From Gnetum montanum (lineage: Eukaryota; Streptophyta; Gnetopsida; Gnetales; Gnetaceae), in the NCBI GenBank assembly GCA_015680685.1, contig MNCI01020141.1:711695-765224 (forward strand): a DNA stretch of 53,530 nt. The letters run 5' to 3'. Position numbers and translations under genes: made by a program. Below are positions 32,862-43,383 of this stretch, in pieces (the first letter of the stretch is position 1; each line of letters opens with the position of its first letter). The notes beneath the pieces are model-generated. The model had not been told where the DNA came from and did not search any database. It worked only from the letters and a program-made list of their open reading frames with translations.

Positions 32862-32874
32862 ATGGCCCCTCTTT
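32862..32874 (-). other. Polypurine tract of minus-strand element
   Basis: Minus-strand AAAGAGGGGCCAT lies directly before the LTR. It matches AAAGAGAGGCCAA before the right LTR of the outer element, tying the two elements to one group. Confidence 0.85.
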
Positions 32875-35179
32875 ATTGACGTCTGGAGGAGTGGCCTGAG
32901 AGACGTTGACAAAGAATTACAAAACACCACAGCATACATGTCACCAACATCACTCGTCGGCACAAGATCGGACGTTATTTCACTGTGCTCAAGAGTGCTA
33001 TGGGAATAAGGTTGTGCTGAGGGATAAGGGGTATAGGCAATGCTAGGGAGATGAAATTTAAATGGTAGAAATGAAATGCAAACAATGGATCATGATGTAA
33101 GATGCAAATTCAGCACAGCTGACAATGACCATGGCATGAAGTGGTTCGTCCCTGAAACACTGAGCTTTCATCGAATTGCTTTTAAGAGAGTCAAAGTCAA
33201 TCTAAGGTTGGGCCAATTGCGAATGCTACAGTGTTGTCAATTTGCTTGGGGATGTGTGTTTCCCCATTCTCTTTTGTTTTTTTTTTGTGTTCTGAGGTGA
33301 ACCTTCTTTGGGTTCGGCTTACTACTGAATGTTAGCTGCAAGTTGGCCATTGAGGAGATGGGCTTTGCTTCCCAAGGATGATTCATGTTACATCCACCTA
33401 GGCCTTGACCATGCAACAGAGGCTTCCAACAAGATGAGTTGTGTTACATCAATTATGGGTTCTATAGTTGATATGAAGAGAATGCCATATGCATCATAGT
33501 GTGTATGCATCCAAGGGATGTATAATCATGAGTATGTGGGAGATGAGAAGATATGGGATGACAGAGTGGATGTGCATAGGTTGTAACGAGCATGAGGGGG
33601 ATGTGCACTCTTGAGTGGCTTAACTAGTCCAATCATGCACATCAGAGCAATGTGGTAACTTGCTATTGCGACAAGATGCATCTTTGCACGACCTTCTCCA
33701 AGGCTTCATCTTGCAAACACCACTCCGAAAAGATAAGAAAACCACACGTCATGCAATGCAAGTGTAAATGCCAGATGTGAAGATGCTACAAGTGCTAGAC
33801 ACAAAGATGCTACAAATGTGTCAAATGCTATGCCAGTTGCAAGTGCTTAGGAAGCTAGTGAAAGTGCCAGGGCGATTATGTTGCAAGTGCCTTAAAGGTC
33901 GCACTAATGGTAAGTGCTCCAAAAGATCAGTAGAATGGTGGGTGACAATGATGCTACAAATGCTCCAAAGGATTTCACCAATGGCAAGTGCTCAAATAGA
34001 TTAGCAACATGCTAGTTTAAAGTCCTAGCAGACTGTGAACCTAGTTTAAGATCTTGGTATACCATGATGTGCTAGTTTATACTCCTAGCAAACTGCTGGA
34101 TGCTAGTTTAACATCATAGCAGACAGTGGATGTTATGCCAGTTTAACGTCATGACCCAAGGATAAGCTGTTATGCCAGTTTAACGTCATGACCCAAGGAT
34201 GAGCTGTTGTGCTAGTTTAACATCATGACCCAAGGACAATCTGTGCTAGTTTATAGTCATAGCGAACTACTTACCTTGCTTGTGTAAGGTGCGATGTTGC
34301 ATGCGTAGTCATGCTATGTGCCTGCAAAATCCTGCAAAAATCAACTAGAAAGAACAACATCAAGTGGTAATTGTTGTAAATAGAGCTGAAATGCACAAAT
34401 GAAAGGAAAGCAGTGAAAAAATTAATAGTTCTAGGCCATTCCGGATTGTAGGCTAGTTTAAGGCCTTTTCAGGCCATATGTTTTTGTTCTTTTTTTCAAA
34501 TGCAATGCATAAGCTAAGTGTTGGCGACCGTTTGGAATGTGACCATCAACGAGTGTCCTCGAACAGGATGTAGGTGCTTGCTGGTCTCTGGCAACACCAA
34601 GGCCCAGATACCTCCAAATAGACTCAGTAGTTAATGTGAGTATGTGTGTGTGCTGTTGCAGTGTGTGGGTATGAAATATGAAATGATTGCATTGTGTGTA
34701 AACTACAAATGACTTATCTTAAAGAGATTCAGCCAACTTTGCCAAGTACTGTGAGTTGTTGAGAGTTCCTATTTTGTTCAATTGCCTAGTCTACGCGGTC
34801 CTTATAATACCTACTTGTAACAAATAAAATTTTGCAAAAACATTTGAGCACAACTTTACGAATCTACTTCTAATTTTCCCCAGAGAAAGAGATAGTTCCA
34901 CAAGAAAACTAGAAATAGAGCAAGATTTGATGGAAATAGACAGAAAAGAAAGTAGATTTGTGTGGACCTCAAATATTTAAACAAGGTAAAATGATATGAG
35001 TAAACACTTCACAATAAAGCTATTCCAAATTCAATATCTATGAATTGTTCAAACTTCCAAGGCTCAAATAAGCAATTTCTTCAAGACAATCCTACTATGT
35101 TACCAAAAAATTGCTATGTAAACTATCACGTATGAGACTCCATTTTGGCTAGATAATGGATGTCAACAATTGCATTCAA
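32875..35179 (-). other. Non-coding 3' half of minus-strand element
   Basis: No polymerase or integrase motif in any frame. It contains degenerate repeats with GATGCTACAAGTGC words (33750-34000) and a cluster of GCCAGTTTAACGTCAT words (34010-34260). The clean-looking frames are short (33076-33300 and 33768-34004) and unrecognised. Confidence 0.6.
34010..34262. repeat. Cluster of TGCTAGTTTAACGTCAT words
   Basis: About eight copies of a word of the type GCCAGTTTAACGTCAT. Three lie in successive units of about 37 bases with GACCCAAGGATAAGCTGTTA between them. The same word forms the in-frame repeat in gag at 40243-40362. Confidence 0.85.
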
Positions 35180-35395
35180 NNNNNNNNNNNNNNNNNNNNN
35201 NNNNNNNNNNNNNNNNNNNNNNNNNNNNNNNNNNNNNNNNNNNNNNNNNNNNNNNNNNNNNNNNNNNNNNNNNNNNNNNNNNNNNNNNNNNNNNNNNNNN
35301 NNNNNNNNNNNNNNNNNNNNNNNNNNNNNNNNNNNNNNNNNNNNNNNNNNNNNNNNNNNNNNNNNNNNNNNNNNNNNNNNNNNNNNNNNNNNNNN
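35180..35395. other. Assembly gap, 216 N
   Basis: A run of N. Any open frame drawn across it is meaningless. Confidence 1.
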
Positions 35396-35940
35396 TTCAC
35401 AATTTCTTCTTTACAATGCTCTTCTCCCAAGACTCAAAGTGTGTCTCCAAGTGAGAGCCCAAGTGTGTGATACCAAAAATGAGACCCCAAGTGTGGTAGC
35501 CCAAGTGTGATATATTGTCCCCCCCTTGTGATCTCTCTTTCTTCTTATTCCTGAAGCCTTTTTATAGGGTTCAAATGGTAGTTACATCCAAAATATCTTT
35601 ACTAACTTCTCTCCCAAGTAACTTGCCCAACAAGTTAGGAAGTATTAACTTAGGAAGTTAGGAGAAATATTGCAAATATTGCTTTTGTGAATAATGAAAA
35701 TAAACCCAATAGCTCCATATAATTGTTTAAAATTATAGCTCCAATAGCTTTTCATTTTTACTTGTTTAAAATTTTTAAGTTTTGAATACTATTGAAGCCC
35801 TAGTAATTTTATGAACAAGGTTATGGTATAATATCTACCTTGGTGTAGATGTTCGTGGTAGCTAATCTATGTAAATTTATATAAATAATTTATTTGCACT
35901 TGCACCCATGTGAAAGTGGCTGGAAATAAAAATTTAAATC
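35396..35940 (-). promoter_or_regulatory. Minus-strand TATA region, possible LTR piece
   Basis: On the minus strand CCTATAAAAAGGCTTCAGG lies near 35568-35550, a strong TATA-like box. It is followed by a purine-rich leader and by CCCAAGTGTG-type words (35425-35512) that run into the N gap. This looks like the promoter half of another LTR or of a captured gene. Neither end could be set. Confidence 0.35.
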
Positions 35941-36464
35941 CAAAATATGAGGTCCGAATGTGAAGGCGCTAGGCCTAGAACTACCAGCAAATATTTTCAA
36001 ATTATCCCGCCCTGCCAAAAATCGTTATCAACCACCACTGTGGAAGAAGGCTCTGTCGTTGCATCTGGCATCATTGCCGTGTGGTGTTTAGTTGCTGAAG
36101 AGCAGAGCAGAAGGATTTTTCTTGAAAAAAACGATGTGCTGAACATATGGTCTTGAACATAGGGTTTTAGTTATTTGGAATTTGTTTTATTTTGCCCCAA
36201 ATTCGCTTAGGACTTCCTGCGTTTTTTTTTGTTGTGAATCATCTTCCAAATCACTACCGTTGATTGCAGAGCCAGGGGCGAACGTGCCATGGATTAGAGT
36301 ATCAGCGAATGATGGCGTTGGGTATGGTAAGTTGAGAACGGCCCTGTAATAGCCAGAAAATTCTTTGCGCAGTGTGCACATTGTAGAATGCAGAGAATGT
36401 TCGAGAAGGCGTCAAAGGCAAGCAGATCCAGCTGCATATCGGTGGAAAAAAAATAATTTTGAAA
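35941..36464 (-). pseudogene. CpG-rich gene-like fragment, not identified
   Basis: GC- and CpG-richer than the retroelement DNA on both sides. Frames exist on both strands (35947-36156 plus; 36381-36187 minus, 64 codons), but I recognise neither. It lies directly downstream, on the minus strand, of the cyclophilin-like start and may be the intron or next exon of the same gene. Confidence 0.4.
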
Positions 36465-36655
36465 CTAAATGTGTTGCTGCTTAAATTCTCCGCGAAGCTC
36501 TGATTGTGGTTCCTGTTTTGATCGAAGCGGCAATGACCATGAGAGCTCCTCCTCCGCCGTCCTTGTAACCGCATTCTTGCAAGGCTCTATCACAATACGC
36601 TCGACAGGGGTGCCACTGATCTTGGGGCCAAAGAAAACAGTCGGGTTCACCATTC
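36465..36655 (-). pseudogene. Cyclophilin-like N-terminal fragment
   Basis: From an ATG at about 36653 the minus frame reads MVNPTVFFGPKISGTPVERI and continues IVIEPCKNAVTRTAEE. This follows the start of plant cyclophilins (peptidyl-prolyl isomerases): M-x-N-P-x-V-F-F, then G-x-P-x-x-R-I-V-x-E, then R-T-A-E. The similarity stops near TAEE, and the frame ends at a stop about 26 codons later. Only the first about 35 residues are present, without the catalytic part. It is a captured or inserted gene fragment, not a working isomerase. The recognition is by eye. Confidence 0.6.
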
Positions 36656-36689
36656 TATTTTGATCAGATTGCGTACAAAAATAGAAACC

Positions 36690-37260
36690 GTTAAAGATCA
36701 ACAAACCCTAGCACTTTTGCAAAATCTACTGATGCCTGCAGATCAGCTGCTAAATCACCATTTCCACAAATTTCTTTGCACACATTACTGTTGCTTGGTA
36801 AATCATGAACTGAATCAACGCATAATTTTAGATTTACCTCTGTGTTAGTACCAACACGTCTCCTTTCCAATCCATGAGCAATACCATAGTTTAGATCATT
36901 GTATTTACCGTCATCTATGAGGATTGTTCCATTTGCAAAACTTTCATTTTCTATATTCAATTTTAAATTAACAATATCTTCTCCATCATTTTGCAAACAT
37001 CCACTGATAATTTCCCCATTTTGTTATTTATACAATCTGTTGATTCTGATTTTTGAATTTTCATTTCCAGTTCTCTTCTCTTATTCTTTACCAGTATCCA
37101 AATGATCAATTCCTGAACATATTTCCAACAATGAAGAATTCCTTGCTTGTCAATTGATTCATCATTGGCACATTATCTCTTGCAATTTTTTATTTACTGT
37201 CTTTCATATATGCATTATTTCCATCAATAATATTATGGTCTCCCCTAGATTCCATACCAA
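36690..37260 (-). pseudogene. Asn/Asp-rich coding-like fragment, not identified
   Basis: The minus frame 36996-36691 (101 codons) begins MQNDGEDIVNLKLNIENESF and ends VLGFVDL and a stop. Further upstream, frames with shifts and stops (to about 37260) include ESRGDHNIIDGNNAYMK. Composition is like an ordinary plant protein exon and unlike gag or pol. The end of one gene fragment here, followed at once by the start of a cyclophilin-like one, suggests two joined fragments. Confidence 0.45.
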
Positions 37261-37455
37261 TAGTATGAAATAACACATTTACATTCTCCCACTCTTACAA
37301 TAATGTTTAAGATGAATCTTACTATTCCATGAAATGGCCAAATGTGCCAACACTAAGTAGATGGATGTGTATATAAAGTAGAAATTCCTAAACAAAGTGA
37401 AGTAGTGTGTAAACTAGGCAAGCAAGTGAAATGTAAATGCATGAACAAATGCAAC

Positions 37456-38130
37456 CTAAGAAAAAACCAAAAATGCATGGCCAATGAAGGAAAGGGGTGA
37501 GCTGGTGCTTAATGTGTTTTTGGCCAAGGAAAAGTCACATAGTTGCTTCCTAATTAGGTGTGGATTAGGGGGTGTGCAAGGCTTAGGATCCTCTAGGAGG
37601 CTGTTGGCTTCAACCACTCGTTCGGGTGTGTTAGCCTTAGGCATTGAGTTGGTTGCTGTAGGTGTACCACCAAGAAACTCTTCTTTCGAAACTTGCACCA
37701 TGTCCATGTCATGAATAGTCGAAGAGGAAGCATTATCACCATGGATGATAACTTGACCACTTTCATATGAAAGGTGGATTTCTTGGTGGATGGGAGAGGA
37801 GATGGCTCTTAGTTGGGCTAGCCAAGGCCTACCTAGAATCATGTTGAAACCTGGCATCTCCTATATGATAGTGAAATATGGACTAGTGGGGAAGTTCTCT
37901 CCTACCACAAAGGCTAAGTTGATTGTACCCTTGACTATGACACGTGATCCATTGAAGGATTTTAGACACGTAGCTTTGGTTGGCCTGATTTCATTTGCTA
38001 GGTCTAGCTTGTCGATGACGGAGTATAGGACTACGTTTGTTGCTACACCATCATCGACATGTACTTTGCGGATGGTGCACTACCCAACACATATGCTAAT
38101 GGATAGTGGAGCTATTGTGACCTCCCCTCA
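37456..38130 (-). pseudogene. Protease, minus-strand element
   Basis: Minus frames carry VHVDDGVATNVV at about 38060-38027 (active-site Asp kept; DDGASTN type), SFNGSRVIVKGTINLAFVVGE, and then, in 37857-37456, MPGFNMILGRPWLAQLRAIS followed by a tail of about 110 residues ending at a stop. This is the uninterrupted counterpart of the outer element's split protease. In autonomous relatives RT would follow; here it does not. Confidence 0.88.
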
Positions 38131-40890
38131 TTCAGGGTTAACTTTGACTGCATTGTCGCAGAACATTTTGGATGTTGAACTCGATTCTTGTGGTGTAGGG
38201 GATAACATTGTTGCATGGATGGATGCCTCATTTGCAAGGATGTCCTTCGTAACAAGAATGGAGGCCAAGATCTGGGCCAATGCTTGACAATGAGTATATG
38301 AGATCATGACTAGGTCATACAAGCTCAACGTTGTGTTCTTTTTCTTGAGTGTTTGTTTCACCTAGGTTAGTGCAGCTACGAGGTCCTTGTCATTGGTTGT
38401 TGTGTTGGCCTTGATTTCCTCCATGTGGCTTGAGAGAAAGATCTCTCGCAAAGGGGACTTGGGCTTGGTTTTCTTGGCCTGCTTGGGGGTAGGGGCCCCA
38501 GTGTTTAGTTGTTGTTTGCTAGTTGTGGCCTTTGCTTCGGCCATGGGGGTTGCAAGGTGCTCGTTTGTCCTCTTACATTGCCATTTGGTAGGCCTACCTA
38601 GGTTGCTAGTGGGGTCGATCCTTGAGGGAGGATAGATTGAGACATTGCCCACTATTGGGCTCTAGGTAGGTGAGAGGCCATCACGTTGTAACACCCTTAT
38701 GAAAAATGGTGCTTTAGGAGGAGTTGTTATGTGGCCAACTTGTTGTGGCACCTTGATAATGAAAGGTTGCTTAGCAATTTTTGTTGCTACATCATGCCAT
38801 TTTAACGTCTTAGCGGATGATTAGTTTGGAACCTTGATCACAAAGGGTGTTGTGGGTGCTTGAGGTGGCACTTTGATAACAAAGGGAGGCCTCTTGCTTG
38901 CCGAGGCTGAGGGGACCCTTGCCTTATTAAGAGGCACATGGATCACAAAAGGTTGTTGCACAGGTTTGGGCTTGCCACCTATGCTAATGGAGTTTATGAA
39001 ATAGGAGGCATCATCTATGTTGTATTGAATCATTGTGTCGAGCACCAATTGACCCAGTTCTATCATTCTTTGCAGGTCCTCCTGCAAAGCACGATAGTTG
39101 TCTATACTATGACTAGACAAGTAGCGGTAATGACAGTATTGGTCTAGTTTAAAATGTTGTCGGATTGGGCACTTGTTTGGTACCGCTAATGTGGGGTTCC
39201 TTAGTAGTTCATAGTACCTATTATGTTTTTGGTGGGTAATCAATGATACATGTTTGTGTTGGATCTCCTAGCTTTTAAGAGTTGCTCCAGTAGTTTAGAG
39301 GGTTCCATTGGTAGTGGTGTATACTTTGAGCAGTCCTTGCACTAAAAGTTAGGCCTTGGGATGGCCCTTACCGATGTAGGTGAGTTGGCGATTTTGTCAG
39401 CTGGGGCCTTGGGTTGCTTAGTTATTAGGCCTTGATTGGTTGCTTTTGTGCTTGTGGCCACTATTTCCACTATTGTGTTTTGCTTGCAAGCATGTTGGTT
39501 TTTGTAGGCCATGTAGGCTGGGTCATTGCTAGCTTGTGCAGCTTCCTCTATGCCTTTTGTTTGGGAAAAGGCTTGGCTAAGAGTCTTTGGGGCTAGATAA
39601 TATAGTTTGGACTTAATGAAGTCATTTACTACACCTTTGAAGATGGCCAGTAAATGTGTCTCTACTAAGGGTTCATGCATTTCACTTAATGTAGCATTCC
39701 AACATTGGAGGAATTTTGGCATGGGCTCTAGAGGCCCCTGCATAACTTGCATCAGCTGGTCGAGGGTTGTTTCAAGCTTTAGGTTGTACCTGAAGCACGT
39801 CACAAACTAGCTTATGAGATCCTTGAAAGAGGAGATTGAGGCCTTGTGGAGTGTGCGATACTAGTCTAAGGCCTTGTCTGTGAGTGACATGGAGAAACAC
39901 GCATGATGACATGTGGCCAAGCTTGAAGGAGTAGGCACTTAGATCAAAATGTGACCAAGTGTGCATTGGGATCCCCTTCACCATTGTACTTGGTGAATTG
40001 TGGCAGCTAGACCCCAGTTGGGAGAGTTAGAGGTGGTATCGTAGGACTTATGGGATCATCTCCATAGAAGTCTACCACCTTGATGGTGTCAGAGGAGGTA
40101 ATCTTGAGTCAGTTGATCTCCTCTATCAAGCTTTGGATCAGCTGGAATGCCTGATCTAAGCTTGGGGATGTGGCAGCCGATTGCATTGGCTGGGCTTGTG
40201 TTGGTTGCATAGCATAGGATAGAATTATTGGTTGTGGAGTTTGCCAGTTTAACATCATAGTGGACAGTTGTTGCCAGTTTAATGTTGTAGTGGACGTTTG
40301 TTACTAGTTTAACGTCATAGCGGACGTTTGTTGCCAGTTTAACATCGTAGTAGATGTTTGTTGATATGTTGGTTGAGCAATGGGTGCAGTGATTGAAGTA
40401 GGCCACACACAAGTGGGTTGGATGGACACCACAAACGCCAATGAGACAGGTGGAACGTAGGATGTTTGAGTTGTCTAGGGTTGAGAGGTGGCCCCTGCAT
40501 GAGCATAATGTTTGAAAAATGCATTAGTTTCTTGCAAGGAAGGCTAAATTGGCATGGTCACCATCTTAGAGAGGATGGATGGACTGAACTGAGGAGGGGC
40601 TGTACTAGGGAGCAGTTGTTGGAAAATGATGTAGGGGTGGATCTCATGTTTAGAGCATGCCTCAAACTCATCTTCTTCCTTCTGTGAGGCTTTCTCATAG
40701 GTTTTCCTTGCATCATGCTTGTTTGCATGGATGAGTTGGGACAATAACTAGTGGTAGGACTCCGTGAGTGAGATTATGTCAAACAAGGAGGGGTTGTACT
40801 CTTGTCTATTCTGGTGGACTCGTTCGTAGTCCTATTTTACCTCTAAATCAAGGTAATCCATTGATAATCCTGCTTGGATTTTGGCACAAA
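38131..40890 (-). pseudogene. gag and linker, minus-strand element
   Basis: Read from right to left: a Lys/Glu-rich N-terminal frame (40744-40544), an in-frame repeat region (40362-40243), the core with QFTKYNGEGDPNAHL (about 39990), and frame 39803-39342 with MTCFRYNLKLETTLDQLMQV, LLAIFKGVVNDFIKSKLYYL and QAFSQTKGIEEAAQASNDP. Next come frame 39243-38821, with a knuckle-like YCHYRYLSSHS and repeated PFVIKVP words, and 38652-38128, a Lys/Thr-rich linker. Several stops and frame changes. The role is particle formation. Confidence 0.85.
40243..40362 (-). repeat. 30-base in-frame repeat in gag, four copies
   Basis: Units start at 40243, 40273, 40303 and 40333, each 30 bases. On the minus strand they encode ten-residue repeats of the type TNVHYDVKLA within frame 40412-40089. 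The length, a multiple of three, keeps the frame. Confidence 0.9.
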
Positions 40891-41102
40891 AAAAATTGTA
40901 TTGTTCATGGCTTAGTGCAGCACGCTTTGGCTGGATTGTAGTGTCAAATGTGTTAGATACCAACATGGAAGGTTAATCTAGATTCATATTCACAGATTGG
41001 TTGGGAGACTTGCTGTTTGCAGAAAATGGCCAACTTTGAAAACTGCAGAAAAATGACTAAGTGTGTCAGTTGCAAAAAAATTTAAGAAAATGGCTGAGTG
41101 TA

Positions 41103-41280
41103 AAAATGTAGAAAAAATAGTAACACAGTAGATAACATAACGTAGTAGATAGTGTAACACAGTATAGAGCATAATGCAGTAGACAGCGTAACGTAGTAGA
41201 CAACATAACACAGTAGATAGCATAATGCAGTAGACAACGTATCACAGTGGATAGATGCAGCGTAACACAGTAGACAGTTT
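41103..41280. repeat. Array of short GTAACACAGTAGACA units
   Basis: Some twelve degenerate copies of a 13-15 base word (TAACACAGTAGACA, TAATGCAGTAGACA, TAACGTAGTAGACA), in the leader between primer site and gag of the minus-strand element. The Leu/Tyr/Cys-rich minus frames here only reflect the repeat. Confidence 0.85.
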
Positions 41281-41450
41281 AGGGCTTTCATCTTACAAGG
41301 TTCGAGAGGAACCATCGTGGCAACCAATCTGCACCACCTGGTGCGTAGACAACCATAGGGGTGTCATGTCTACGCTAGCAAGCTACTAGTGACAGGGTAC
41401 AAAAAGCATGTAGGACTACCTTTGGTACTCAGAAAGAACACAGAGGTTTA

Positions 41451-41469
41451 GGCCCTCCTTCTAGTGCCA
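41451..41469 (-). other. Primer binding site of minus-strand element
   Basis: On the minus strand TGGCACTAGAAGGAGGGCC follows the LTR end after a T-run. It is the same type as at 17174 and 45388; the tRNA is not identified. Confidence 0.8.
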
Positions 41470-41475
41470 AAAAAA

Positions 41476-42078
41476 TGTGACATTCGAAAACATTAGTGGC
41501 TAGAACACCGAGAGGTCACTAGGCATATAGCCTAACCCCAAATCCATGAGAGGGCTGTGCTGGAGAAAATAGAAATGGGGTACCCTGAATGATCTTGTCG
41601 ATCAAATAGGGACTTACGTGGTGTTAAAATGGGTGTGTGTGAAAAGGGTTAGCCCAAAATGCAAATCAAGTGCCACGTGGAAGTGTGGTGGGTGGGACCA
41701 TGCTATCTACTATGCTCATCCCATGTTACGCATGGGACATGGGACACTGTTTACAATGCTCATCCTATGTTATGTGTGGAACACAGGATGCTGGTTGTTG
41801 GGCATGTCCCATGTTACGTGCAGGACATGGGATGTTGGCTGCAACACTGGATAGGGTGCTACGCTGCAGTAGACATGGTGCTATGCTATGCAGCGTAATA
41901 GGGTGCTATGTGAATCTGCAGAGAGTGCTAGCATTCTAACACTTAGAAAAATTTTGCAAATCTAGTAGTTGGAGCTGGCTACACTCAACAATTGGAAAAA
42001 TATGGGCAAAATGCCACTGTTTTGACATAGCCATATTTGCTGTCACAAAGTTGAGACCCAAAATTTTGTGGTGTTTCA
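41476..42078 (-). repeat. 5' LTR of minus-strand element, shortened
   Basis: 603 bases, matching both ends of 31343-32861 but lacking about 620 bases after AAAAGGGTT and several tandem units. ATCAC lies directly outside at 42079. Confidence 0.9.
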
Positions 42079-42083
42079 ATCAC

Positions 42084-42972
42084 GAAGAGTCCTTGATTGA
42101 AATTCCCATCTAAACCACAATGGTGAGGAGAAAATTCATAAAACCAAGTTCCTTGCCAAAACTTAAGCTTGCTCAAGACATGATAAAACCCTTGTAAGGC
42201 AACATCAAAGTCGACACCTAGCCCTGTGGTTGACCTTTGTTCATAGGTTTAGGTGAATGCCTAATGTTGACAACTATTGTAGTCTACAATAAGAGAGGTA
42301 GTGTAACCTCTTATAACTTCTTTTGATGTTACAAAGAGTCACAAACTTTGTACAAATCTATGAAACAAAAGTATAGATTTCTTATGTTCTACCTATTATT
42401 ATCAATGATAGCCTATGTTTATTGTAATCACATGTACTCTTTGACTTTTTTCTTGTCCTCTTAGAGTGGTGTTTGTAGGATGAGCCTGAAGTCATTGCAA
42501 AGGTACCACTCATTGTAGTAGTAAGTGACCATGTGACCTTGATACATGAGATTCAATTAGCTTGTTTGACTACACCAACAATGCTTACCTCACATCATCT
42601 CCAATACTCCTCCTAAGCCATATTCCCATAGCCAAATTATGGCCTCCCTTACCTTGTTAATAATGGAAACCATATGTTCGACATTCATGCATCATGACCT
42701 AGTGACATCTCCTTTGATATGCTTCATTAGTCCAATTCATTGAATGTAATACATCTCATTTAGTGAGAAGGTAGAAATCTAGTTCTCCAAGTGTAACACA
42801 TCTCATTTCGCGAGAAAAAAAAATCAAGTTCACTACGAGTAACACAACTCATTGAAGTGAGAAAACAAAATTCAGCCTTGGTGATGAAACCCAATGAAGG
42901 TTTTACCCCACAATAAAAAAGGAAAAGTAAATTGTCATAAAGCCAAGAGGTTAATGTAGCCTAACATCAAAT

Positions 42973-43017
<45 letters not shown>

Positions 43018-43370
43018 GATGACCTAAGAAGCATAAGAATGGAGTGTTAGCTTCCTTAAGATATCATTAAGTAGCTAGCACTTCAAGTAGTCAAGCATGA
43101 AGACTTCTTCGATGAGACATGTTAACATCACGTCATGGTTATGATGTTAACATTTGGAATTTCTTGTTTGTCCCTTGATAACCAATATGACCTCTATATC
43201 AGCTTAAACTCATAACATTCCCCAATGACCTCATTTCATCATTGTGAGGACTTATTGGTATGGTTTGGTAACTATAGATCAAGTATGGAGAAGGAGTGTT
43301 GGTGATGAACTTACAACAATGTTTTGTATTCTTTGTTGATGCCTCTCAGGTCAATAATTCAACCATCAAC
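42084..43370. other. 3' internal part of outer element, no gene
   Basis: No coding motif in any frame. It contains three degenerate units of the type GTAACACATCTCATT (42735-42880) and an (AG)n run at 42977-43014. An inverted pair, CTTTGTTGATG (43331) and CATCAACAAAG (43364), can form a hairpin overlapping the purine tract. Confidence 0.6.
42977..43014. repeat. (AG)n microsatellite
   Basis: A perfect AG repeat of about 19 units. It is useful only as a length-variable site. Confidence 0.98.
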
Positions 43371-43383
43371 AAAGAGAGGCCAA
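43371..43383 (+). other. Polypurine tract of outer element
   Basis: AAAGAGAGGCCAA directly before TGAGACACC. It shows that the right repeat is a 3' LTR on the plus strand. Confidence 0.8.

Larger units (their letters stand above)
31343..42078 (-). mobile_element. Minus-strand gag-protease LTR element with gene fragments
   Basis: 10.7 kb between LTRs 31343-32861 and 41476-42078, flanked by a perfect ATCAC duplication (31338-31342 and 42079-42083). Primer site (41469-41451) and purine tract (32874-32862) show that it is read on the minus strand. gag and protease lie at about 40.9-37.5 kb. No reverse transcriptase or integrase is found; the 3' half holds non-coding repeats, the N gap and CpG-rich gene-like fragments. 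gag, protease, primer site and purine tract are all close to those of the outer element. Confidence 0.9.

Noticed and set aside
35156-35510. Open frames of 84-116 codons across the gap
   Set aside because: They consist mostly of N; no coding evidence.
40990-41327. Leu/Tyr/Cys-rich minus frames resembling membrane proteins
   Set aside because: By-products of the short tandem units in the leader; the hydrophobic pattern comes from the repeat.
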